23,385 nt of DNA from Annulohypoxylon bovei var. microspora (lineage: Eukaryota; Ascomycota; Sordariomycetes; Xylariales; Hypoxylaceae), in contig MU405468.1 in NCBI GenBank assembly GCA_022836615.1, positions 1 through 23,385 of the forward strand, in the 5' to 3' direction. Of this stretch, positions 1 to 9,694 are shown in pieces. Under the pieces are notes generated by a model. The model had not been told where the DNA came from. It saw only the letters and a program-made list of their open reading frames with translations, and ran no database searches. A program made the position numbers and the translations under genes. The number at the start of each line of letters is the position of its first letter. Position 1 is the stretch's first letter.

Positions 1-588
1 TTTTATAAGTTTAATATATAATTAAACGAATAATTTTTTAAGTTTTACGCGTTTTTTATATTATTAATAAATAAAAAAAAAATTTTAATATTTAAGTGGA
101 AAAAGGAATTAAATTATCGGTTAATTATTAATTTTCGCATTTAAGTTTTTTATTATTATTTAAATAAAAAAATAAAGTTTATTAAATTTAAAAACTTTTA
201 TTCGGCGTTAATTTAATAATGCGTTGAAATTATTTAAAAGAAAATTAATTTAATAACCTTTTAACCTTAATTCAAAGTTAAGGTTATTTTTAACGTTATG
301 AAAGTAATTTTCATCGGTTTTAACATTCTTCGCTTAATCACGGAAATCATGACCCGGGCACGTACGAAAGAACCTTTTTAAATTCCCTTAATTCCCCGTT
401 AACGTAACGTTTCCGCAGCGTTTAACATGGATTTAATTTATTACTTTTATAAGCAAAAGGGCCATTTCTTTAATAATTACTTAACGCGTAATGTGAAAAT
501 CGGAATTATAGTTATCGTTTTAAAAGAAAAATTAACGGAGCATAATAAAAATAATATCGATTTAAAGTTAAAAGAAAATAACGTTTAA
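1..588 (+). pseudogene. gag, C-terminal part, with decayed CCHC zinc knuckle (copy A)
   Basis: Reading from base 1 in its own frame, and taking TAA as former CAA/CAG, gives a capsid-like stretch followed by a nucleocapsid zinc knuckle at 439-480. The knuckle keeps the exact CX2CX4HX4C spacing, His at 463-465, but all three Cys positions (439, 448, 478) now read Tyr. TGT/TGC to TAT/TAC is the expected G-to-A change. In copy C the last of these is still TGT, which shows that the ancestor had Cys there. The frame meets TAA at 586-588, shared with copy C, which may be the true gag stop or a former Gln. Gag would package element RNA in the cytoplasm. No start is visible because the gene runs off the left edge. 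Confidence 0.75.
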
Positions 589-1739
589 ATAAAGCTTTTA
601 ATTTAAGCGTTTTTTTATGTATTTATTTATTAATATTTATTTTTATTAATTTTAATTTTTTTAACTTTATAATAAAAAGATTATAATTTATAATTAATAT
701 ATTAATTCGTTTATAAAGCGTTAACGTAATAATAACGATGTAAATATTAATAAATATCGGAACATAAACGTATATAATTATTAATTAACGAAACGCGCGT
801 TTAATAATAAATGTATAAAATTTCTTTATTATTTAATTTAATTAATTCATTATAATAAAAAGCTTTAACGAATAAATTATTAATTAAATTAACGAGGTAA
901 TTTATATTAACATTTAAATGTAAAATAAAAGTTTTTATAACGTATTTATTTTTTTAATAAACTTAAAAGACCGCTTTTAATTTTAAATAATATTAAAATT
1001 TAAATTTTTAACGGAATACAACATTATGTTAAATAACCGGCGTTAACGATTAATTTTCTTTGAATTATTATTTTTCCGTTATTATTACGCTTTTAATATT
1101 ACGTTAAAATTTTTTATTTTTCGGAAAAACGTAAATAAAATTATATAAAAAAATATGGAACGCCGTGATTACTTTTAATTTTATGTTTTAAAAAAAAAGT
1201 AAATTATTATAACGTTTATATATTTCATAATAAACCTTATGGTTAAAATAAACCGATAATTTTTCGTTATTATTTCGTTTTTTTTTTTTTAATTTTTTAT
1301 TAAGCTTTTAATGCATCCCGTATTATTATTTATTATAAATATTTATTTAATTTTAAGTTTAACGTTTATTAAAAGGATGTTGCATTTTTAACGGAGCTTT
1401 AACGTAATTTACGGGTTATTAAATGCTTTTATTTTATTTTATTAAAAGTTCGATTTAACTTTTAAAGAAAAGTTATAATAAAAAAACGATTTTATTTAAG
1501 AGTAAATTATAAAAAGGTTTTTTTTTTATTTATACGATTTAATTAAAGTGTTTTTAAAGAAAAATAACGATTTATTACCGTTTTATTAATTTTTTAATTA
1601 TAAAATAAATTTAAAAAAAAGCGTTAATTTTATTAAATTATATTTTTTTTATAATATAAATACGGAGTATTTACGGGCTTTAAAAAAATATTTATCGAAT
1701 TATTTACGTAAAAAGTGGATTATATTTAATGCGGTTAAA
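589..1739 (+). other. gag-pol junction region of copy A; protease expected, not resolved
   Basis: In Ty3/gypsy elements the aspartic protease and the start of RT lie here. The stretch aligns with about 17759-18908 of copy C, so it belongs to the element. I could not find a convincing protease active-site motif (Asp-Ser/Thr-Gly) among the TAA-riddled frames. Relative to pol, the gag frame is shifted one way in copy A and the other way in copy C, so at least one copy has a 1-nt indel here and the original frame relation cannot be read. Confidence 0.5.
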
Positions 1740-4703
1740 TATAAATTTTTTATTTTTTTCGCGAAGAAATTAAAGGGTAGCTTAAGGTTTTATATCGATT
1801 ATTAAAAATTAAACGCCCGCATTAAAAAAGATTATTATTTTCTTTTTTTAATTAATGAAATGTTAAAAAAGATTTTTAAGGTTAAGGTTTTTATAAAGCT
1901 TAACATTTATTAAGTTTTTTACCGTATTAAAATGAACTTTGTTTTAAAAAACTTCATTATTTTTCGGATCTGTTTCGGATCGTACAAGTACCGCGTGCTC
2001 CCTTTTGGGTTAAACAATGGGCTTAATGCGTTTTAAAGGTATATTAATTAAACTTTTTTTTTATTTTTTAATAACTTTTGCACGGCGTATATAAATGATA
2101 TTTTAATTTATTTAAAAAACTTATTTTTTTACGAATACCACATGCGATAAATGTTAAAACGTTTACGTTTTATTAGTTTATAAATTAATATTTAAAAAAG
2201 CGAGTTTTCGGTTATAAAAATTAAGTTTTTAAGGTTTATTATTTTTATTTTCGGCGTGATTATTAATTAAAATAAAATTAAAACGGTTTAAAATTAAGAA
2301 ACATTTTTTTAAATTTAAGAACTTTAATCGTTTTTAAGCTTTTATAATTTTTATCGGTAATTTATATCGGAATATAATCGGATTATAAAACCTTTACATT
2401 TTTTTATTATTACTTTATATTAAATTTAAACCAGCGAGTACATTAAGGCGTTTAAAGCGTTGAAAATAATTTTAATTATTTTTTTAATTTTAAAGCATTT
2501 TTATGAAAATTAAAAGGTTAAATTAAAAACCGACGCTTTTAATAAAGTGATTTTTAAAGTTTTTTTATAATTAAATAAATTAAAAAATTAACATTTAATG
2601 GTTTTTTTTTTTAAAATAATAATTTTTTCGGAATGTAATTATTTCATTTATAATAAAAAGCTTTTTATTATTATAACGATGACGAAACTTTAAAAATATA
2701 TATTTATTTTATTAAATAATAAATTCGATATATTTATAAATTATTAAACGTTATAATATTTTATTATTAAAAAAACGTTAAATTTTCGTTAAATTAATTA
2801 AAATGAGCATTTATTTTAATTTAATTACGAGTTATATTATCGTTTAAAAAAGGAAAATGTAATAATTAATGTTTTATTTCGAAAAGCGGCCGACTTAATT
2901 ATTTAAAAAGCGATTAAAAAGTATAATTAATCCGTTACTTTATTATTTTTTTTAATGTTTTACGGTGGAATAAATTTTTTATAATCCTTGGTTAATGAGC
3001 TTTTAATAAACTTATTATTTTTAAACTTTTAATGCATTTTAATTGCGGTGGAAGTTTCCAAGGAAAAATTATTTTAAAGTATTAAGTTAATCGATATTAT
3101 TTTAATAATTAATTAAAATGTTATCGAATTAAAAGCGTAACGCGAACGGGTTAAAAAAAGAAAAAATAAGTACGTTTTATAAAATAAATTATTACTTTTA
3201 AAAAAAAAGTTAATGGTTTTAAATAACGGGGAATTTTACATTAAATTATACGATGAGTTTTACCGTTTTTTAAATCGAACGTATTTAAATTAAAATAAAA
3301 TGTATGTAATAATGTTAAAAAAATATTCGTGGCTTAATATAAAAGCGTTTATAAATCGTTATTACGTTTATTATAAGCAATGTTAAAAAAGTTAAAATTT
3401 TAAAATTAAGTTAATAAACTTGTTTTAATTATTTTTTATTAATAAATAAATGTAATAATATATTTTAATAAATTTTAAGTTTATGCTTTTTAATTATAAA
3501 AAGTTCGATTCGATTTTAATAATCGTTAATCGGTTAAATAAAAGATTTTTTTCGTTGCTTACATATAAAACTTATATCGTCGCATAACTCGTAAACTTAT
3601 ATTATAAATATATTTAACGCATTTATAAAACTTTTAAAATAATTACGTTTAATAAAAGTTTTTAATTTATAATTACTTTTTTAAACGAATTAATTAAATT
3701 TATTAAAATGGACTTTTATAAATTAATAACGGAATATTTATAATTTAATAATTAAATGAAAATTTTTAATTAATTTATTTAAATGAAATTACGATTTTTT
3801 ATAAATTATTTTTAAAATAATTAATCGAAAATATTACTTTGTTTAAATTTCGCGTACGTTATTTAATTATATTTAAACATAAGGTTTTTTTTTATAAAAA
3901 TAAAAATAAAATTTATTCCGAAAATAATTTTTAATTAATAAACTTATATTTATAAGTTTAAGATTTTTTAAGAAAAGTTTAATTATATCGTTGCTTAATT
4001 ATTAACGAAATGTTAAGTTTTTATTATATAATGAATTTGCGAAAACCTTTTATTAATATAAAATCATTAAAGTAAATAAATTAATAAAAAAAAATGGTTA
4101 ATAAATTAAATAATAGGTAATTAAGTATATATTTATAAAGGTAATTAATAAATAAATCGCTTTTATAACGGCTTGGATTACTTAATAATAAATTTTTTTA
4201 AAGTGTTAATGAAATTTTATCGTAACATTTTCAAAATCGATTTATTTTCGAATATGAAAATTTATTAAGTTTTAAACGTAAACCAATTAATTAAAGCTTT
4301 AAATAACTTAATTTTAAAGTAAATAATAAATCCCTTGCTTTTAATAAAAATTAATAAGGAATAAAAATACGAAATATTTAAAATATTAAGTTTTAAGTTT
4401 TTTAAAAGAAAGTTTTAATATAAAATAAATTAAATAAATTATAACTTTAATTTAATATAATATCTTTTTAAGGATTTTTTTAACGCGTTAATTAAAGTAA
4501 AAGACTTTTATAATTTATATTTTAAAGTTATTAATTTCTTAATTAAATTTTAATAATGGATTAAAGTTGTTACGAAAAATAAAATATTAAAGGTAATAAA
4601 TAAAAACGATTTATTTATTATAAAAAAAAAGGAAATTAAGGGAATAAATTATAAGCATATTAATAAATAACTTATTTTTTTTATAAATCGAATCTTTTTT
4701 TAA
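1740..4703 (+). pseudogene. gypsy pol: RT, RNase H, integrase, chromodomain (copy A)
   Basis: All domains lie in one frame, broken mainly by TAA. RT is about 1740-2480: the Pro-Phe-Gly-Leu block starts at 2001 and the catalytic Tyr-x-Asp-Asp reads Tyr-Ile-Asn-Asp at 2088-2099. RNase H is about 2640-2900. The integrase zinc-binding region ends with Tyr (former Cys) at 3372 and Cys at 3381; the integrase core starts near 3490 and its first catalytic Asp reads Asn at 3528-3530. A chromodomain lies at 4359-4520 with a short tail after it, so this is a chromovirus. Such pol proteins copy element RNA into DNA and insert it, with the chromodomain steering to heterochromatin. Loss of both catalytic Asp and the stops make it non-functional. 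The end is uncertain: TAA at 4701 or, inside the LTR, 4728. Confidence 0.92.
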
Positions 4704-4712
4704 AAGGGGAAG
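4702..4712 (+). other. Polypurine tract of copy A
   Basis: AAAAGGGGAAG lies three bases before the 3' LTR, the usual place of the plus-strand primer of LTR retrotransposons. The same purine run sits at the equivalent place in copies B and C, weakened by G-to-A changes. Confidence 0.8.
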
Positions 4713-4715
4713 TTA

Positions 4716-4932
4716 TGTAATGGTGTTTAATTGCCATTATTTTTAAGGTATATTAATAAAGCCGGTTAATTAATATTTTAATTATAAAGTTAATATATAA
4801 AGATCTTTTAAAGGAAATTACTTCGTGGCTTTTTTTTTTTTAACTTTTTATTTTAAATATTTTCGTTAATAAAATACATGATTTTGTCGTTACATAAGTT
4901 TTATTTTAATTAAAAACTTGTTCGTTATAATA
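4716..4932 (+). repeat. 3' LTR of copy A
   Basis: This 217 bp unit matches the other LTRs at 12624-12839, 15771-15987 and 21885-22100. It is the only one of the four that still begins TGTAATGG; the others read TATAATGG or TATAATAA. The ancestral LTR therefore probably began TG and ended CA (the end CA survives at 15986-15987). Immediately after it the sequence is that of element D. Confidence 0.93.
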
Positions 4933-7930
4933 ATAAACGAAAAAATCGTATAATAATTAACTTATATTTATTAAATAATATAATAATTTTTAATATATAT
5001 TTATTATTAATATAAAAAAACGTCATTATAAACATTAAAAAGAAAAAAAAAATCATAATAATAAATAAAAAAAATTTCTTCCATTAACTTTTAATATTTA
5101 ACCTTTATAAAAATAAAATAATAATTATTTTATTAAAAAAAATTAAAAATTTCAAATATAATATTAATAAATTATTAAAATAATCCCTTTTATATATAAA
5201 AATTCATAAATTAAAAACTTTATCCGCATAAAAAATATTATAAAATATATTTAAATAATGTTATAATTTATAACGATATAAAAGAAAATCACTTGAAACA
5301 TTTTAACGTAATATTTAAAACTTTTCAAAAATTAAAAATTATTATAACCTTTTAAAAATCTTTCGTAATATATAATTTTATTAAATTTTTAAATCTTTTA
5401 ATAAACGAATTCGATATATTAATTATATTAAATAAAGTTAAAATAATTAAAAAAATTAAAATTCCCAAAACGCTCAAAAATTTAAAAACTTATATTAAAA
5501 TAATTATATAATTAAAAAAATATATTCCTTAATATTAACAAAAAATTTAACCGTTTTAAGAAAAAAAAACAATAATATTTAACGAAGGTTAAATTATAAG
5601 AAACTTACCGATAAAGAATAAAATAACTCGGAAAAAATAAACTTTAAAAAAGAAATTTAAGCTTATAAAGGATAAGAAAAAAACTTTCCACTTTATTTAA
5701 TATAACTTAATAATAAAAATATACTTATTATATTAAAATCTTAATAAAACCGCTTTCGTTAAATTAAACGTAGTAAAAAAACGAAAATATAATATAATAA
5801 TTTTCCATATAAAAGAAAATTAAAATAAAATAAATATATATTTAAATAAAATATAATTAATTATATTTTTAAATAAAATTCTTATAAAAATAAAAAAAAA
5901 ATATAATATAATAAAATTAAAATTTTTTTATTTAACGTAAATTATATAAAACTTACGATTATAATTTTAATTTAATAAATTAAATGTAATAATTTTAATA
6001 AATCATAAAACTATTAAAGAAATAATTTAATAAAAAAACCTCGCCATAATTAATATAATTAAAAATAATTTAAAATTAATTATAACATTAACTTTCTTAA
6101 ATTAATTTTAATTAAATATAAAACATATTTTTAAAAAATTAAATCTCATTTTAAACGCATTATTAAAATTATTAATAAAGGTAAATAATAAAAATAAAAA
6201 GGAAAGAAATAACAAGATTAAAAGCGAATTAAATAATTTAATAAATCATTTTACGTTTTTATTAAATAAAATTTATTTAAATATAAAATTTCAAGAAAAA
6301 TTATAAAAAAAATATTAAAAAAACGGAAAATACAAGAAGATTTTATAAAATTTAAAAGAAAAACTATAAATAAAAAAAAAAAATTCGACATTAAAAATAA
6401 ATTACTATATTATATTATCGAAAAAAGATAAAAGAAATTAATTATTTTAATATTATACATTTAATAAATTTTTCAATAAATTTACAACGAAAAACATTAC
6501 TTTAACTTTTAAAAAATAGCAACGAAATTAAAAGATTTAATAATTAATAATTTTTTTAACCGATTACGTAATTATTTAAATTATTATTTAAAATGTATTA
6601 AAAATAAAATAAATAAAAAGAAATTATTAAATTATTTACATCCCATTAAAAATGAATTAATATTATATTATATAATGGTGATAAATTTTATTATAAAATT
6701 ATTTAAAGTTTTATTAAAAAATATGTTTTGGAAAATATTAAGTTATAATTATTATAATGTTTTAATAATGAATATTTATAAGTTTTTTAAAAAAATAATT
6801 TTAATCTTAAAAAATTCTTAATATATAATTAAAAAATAAACGGAAATATATTTTAAATGTTTATTATTATATAATTAAAAAATATTAAAAAAAATAATCT
6901 TAAATCGAAATAAAAAATTCCTTTTAAAAGTTTAATAAATTATATTCTTAAAAATAAAAATTGTATAAAATTTTTTAATAATATAATATTTGTAAATAAA
7001 TAAATAAAGCGAAAAACGGAACCAAAATATGGAAATAAACATCCGATTTCACGTATTATTATTAATAATTTTATAGAATTTTATAATTTTATTTTTATAA
7101 TATAATTTAAATAATATAAAATTATTTATTTTGAAAAAATCTTTAAATAAAGTAATTTTAAGTTTTAAATTAATTATAATGATATTAATTTTAAAAATAT
7201 TATATAATATAATAAATTTTAAGATTTTAAGGAACGTATATTAATAAGAAATCGTAATAATAATAAACTTTACGATAATAATTAATAAAATATAATATAA
7301 TGATAAATATAATCTTCGAAAATTTAATATCGATAAAAAGGTATATTTAAAATTATATAAAGGATATTATTTATTTAAAAAGCTTATTAAAAAATGGTTA
7401 AAATAAAGAATTGGATTATTAATAATGATTAAAAAAATTAAGGAATTAATTTATAAATTAAATTTCCTTTAATATTAATAAATTTATTAAATAATATTAG
7501 TTTTATAATTAACTTTAAAATTATTTAAAAAAGATATTTTCCAAAGAAAAAAATTATAACTTAAATAAGTTTAAATAAATAAAAATAACAAAGAATAGAA
7601 ATTATTTAAAATTAAAGAGCTCTTAAAAAAAAGGGTTAATAAAGTAAAAAAAAAACATATTTTTAAATATTTAATTTATTAAAAAGGTTACGAAGTAATA
7701 TATAATTAATAATATTTACGAAAACTTTTAATAAAAAACGTATTAAAGTTAATACAAAAATATAATTAAAAACATAAAATAATTTTTAAAGAATTAAAGG
7801 TAAAAAAGGATGTTTAAGAGGATTAAATTAACGAAACATTAAGAAATAATATCTTATAAAAAAAAAACAAAGAAATGGGATAAATCGTTAAAATAATTTT
7901 AAAAATTAATATATAAATATAATTACCTTA
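4933..7930 (+). mobile_element. Second, distinct gypsy chromovirus (element D), 5'-truncated
   Basis: Its pol is not an alignment partner of copies A-C but has the same domain order: RT, RNase H, integrase, GPY/F-like segment, chromodomain. Nothing of its gag, protease or RT fingers is present after 4933, where copy A's LTR ends. The simplest reading is that copy A inserted into D and the rest of D lies left of copy A. The 3' end is not defined; no LTR could be recognised because no second D copy is in the window. The end given is where coding similarity fades. Confidence 0.8.
5041..7775 (+). pseudogene. pol of element D: RT, RNase H, integrase, chromodomain
   Basis: One frame runs from about 5041 to 6372. 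The RT catalytic motif reads Tyr-Leu-Asn-Asn at 5248-5259 (both Asp lost), the block Ile-Pro-Lys-Thr-Leu-Lys of the RT thumb starts at 5461, an Asn-His (former Asp-His) of RNase H lies at 6001-6006 and Asn-Ala-Leu-Leu-Lys-Leu (compare Asp-Ala-Leu-Ser-Arg-Leu) ends RNase H at 6154-6171. After a run of 12 A at 6372-6383 the frame shifts. It then carries the integrase zinc finger (former Cys at 6585, Cys at 6594), the first catalytic Asp as Asn at 6771-6773, a GPY/F-like segment from 7332 with a surviving Trp at 7395, and a chromodomain at 7611-7767 in which a conserved Trp is now TAA. Family calls rest on remembered consensus patterns, not a search. Confidence 0.82.
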
Positions 7931-8039
7931 TAAAATAAAAAAATAAATAAGAACGATTAAACATTTTTAATTTAATCGGCGCTTAAATTAATATTTATTA
8001 TTTAATATGCATTATATTTATTTAAAATCCCTTTTTTTT
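7776..8039. other. AT-rich tail after element D, unassigned
   Basis: The frame of the D chromodomain continues here with TAA interruptions to about 7930 and could be the pol C-terminal tail or 3' untranslated region. No LTR start or polypurine tract could be fixed, since there is no second copy to compare. Confidence 0.4.
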
Positions 8040-8450
8040 TTATATTTTTTTTAATTATAACTTCGTTTTTATTTCTCTTAAATATTATCTTTTCTACCAT
8101 AACACTCCCATTTAATTCTTTAATTATAACTTTATTTTTTAATTTTTTTTTAATTATAATCTCGAATATATTTTTTTTTAAATAACTTTATTTTAATTAT
8201 AACATTTTTATTTAATTTTTATTCATTTATATTTACGTTTAAAAAAAGAAATTCGTTTATGTTTACTTTTAAAGAATAAATTTTATTAATTATTTTTAAG
8301 GAATAAATTTTATTAACGTTTATTCATTTATAATAATTTTACATTAATTAAGTTAAATCTTTTTTTTAAAGATTCATTCCATTTATAATTACTCATTTTC
8401 GTTAACCTTAATTTAATTAAATTAAATTCATTTATATTTACTTTTAAATA
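8040..8450. repeat. Block of short degenerate repeats, pyrimidine-rich on + strand
   Basis: Several short words recur. TAATTATAAC or TAATTATAAT occurs at 8052, 8121, 8151 and 8194. ATTCATTTATATTTAC and close variants occur at 8221-8236, 8251-8266 and 8426-8441. GAATAAATTTTATTAA occurs exactly twice, at 8274-8289 and 8301-8316, with a 27 bp period. This may be a decayed tandem array or the LTR/untranslated part of element D. Low complexity at this base composition makes chance repeats likely, so the call is modest. Confidence 0.4.
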
Positions 8451-9692
8451 ATTAATTAAATATTTATTTACATTTAACCTTATTAATTATTTATAAAAAA
8501 CGAATATAATAAGAAAAAAAAATAAAGACGTATAATTAAGGTATTTTAATAATGATACGTTTTTATATGGAAAGGAAGCTATTATGTTAAATAAAGAATG
8601 GGAATTTCGAAAAAAAGAAATAAAACATTATTTAAATAAAATTATATGGTTAAATATTTTTATAATATTTAAAATATAAATAAAAAGAAAATAATAATTG
8701 TTAAAAAATTAATAGTAATTAATGTTAAAAGCAAATAATCTTAAGGAATATTAAATATAAATAATTATAAAATTCCTTTTAATATTAAATTTAAATTTAG
8801 AAAAAATTATCCACCATTTCGTATAAATCTAATTAAATAAATATTTAAGTAACATAAAAATTTAAATAAGCATAAAGAATACCTTTATAATATATAATAA
8901 GGCTTAAAATAAAAAATAAAAAAATAAAGTTACGTTAAAATTTAATAAAATAATCCTTTATTAATTAATAATTTTATAAATTTATAAAAATATAATAAAA
9001 GGTTTCAATTATATTTCATTTTATATTTTAAGATAACTTAATAATTGTAACTTATATTAAATAATTTTATTATATATAAATCGTATAACGCCTTTTTTTT
9101 AAAAAAACTAATATAAAAAATTTATACCACACATTAAAAATAATAAAATAAAATTTTTATTAAAAAATATTAAATAATCACAAAAACACTTCCTTTTAAA
9201 ACAAAAAAACAAACCATTTATAAAAAGATTAAAAATAAAAAAAAATTAAATAAAAATTAAATAAAAAACATTAAGCCTTTTTAAAAAAATAACAAATATT
9301 CACGTAAAAATTTTAAACATAAAATAATAAATCTAAAAAATTATTAATAATTTTTATTAAAACTTAAAGAATATTAAGAAAACAATAAGAAAATCGGGAA
9401 AAACTTTCATAAAACACTTAAAAATATTATTATAATTATAAAAAAAGACTTAAGAAAACAAGAAAAAAAAAATAATAAAAATAATTTATAAAAGAAATAA
9501 AATAAAGACGTTTCTTTTTCTTCCTAAGAAAAAGGGAATTTAATATAACAATTATAACTCACTTAACTTTTATTTTAAAACCTTTCCTTTGCAAAATAAC
9601 TTTTAAATAAAACAATTTTTATTTTATAATAATTAAAAAAACTTACTTTACGCTCATATAATATTCACACCATAATTTATAAATATGTTATA
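8451..9692. other. Unassigned AT-rich stretch with strong C-over-G skew at its right end
   Basis: No family was recognised. The frame starting with ATG at 8584 is open for 31 codons and, if TAA is read as former Gln, stays nearly readable to about 9660 (one TAG near 8709). A decayed gag is possible but unsupported by any motif. From about 9160 to 9690 G is almost absent while C in CpA remains, the opposite of copy A. A 9 bp perfect hairpin lies at 9514-9534. Confidence 0.35.
9514..9534. other. Perfect 9 bp hairpin
   Basis: CTTTTTCTT (9514-9522), a 3-base loop, then AAGAAAAAG (9526-9534). It is a purine/pyrimidine stem with a short loop. No function can be assigned; it is not followed by a T run on the + strand. 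Confidence 0.35.
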
Positions 9693-9694
9693 AC

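Larger units (their letters stand above)
1..4932 (+). mobile_element. Ty3/gypsy chromovirus copy A, 5' end outside window
   Basis: This copy is collinear with copy C (15771-22100): base 1 here corresponds to about 17171 there, so roughly 1.4 kb (5' LTR and gag start) lie left of the window. It holds the gag end, gag-pol junction, pol with RT, RNase H, integrase and chromodomain in one common frame, a polypurine tract and a 3' LTR. It is the least mutated of the three copies: it keeps more GC and more diagnostic residues, for example the second Cys of the integrase zinc finger at 3381. The element is dead, with many TAA codons throughout. The 5 bases after the LTR are ATAAA; the matching duplication at the 5' end is outside the window. 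Confidence 0.95.

Noticed and set aside
5280..6060. A gag-like reading of element D in a second frame, with a possible zinc knuckle near 5660-5700
   Set aside because: The Cys spacing did not fit, and a neighbouring frame gives a continuous RT thumb and RNase H over the same bases, in the right order before the integrase.
8040..8450. CRISPR-like array
   Set aside because: The repeated words are short, degenerate and irregularly spaced, without uniform spacers, and the context is fungal transposons.
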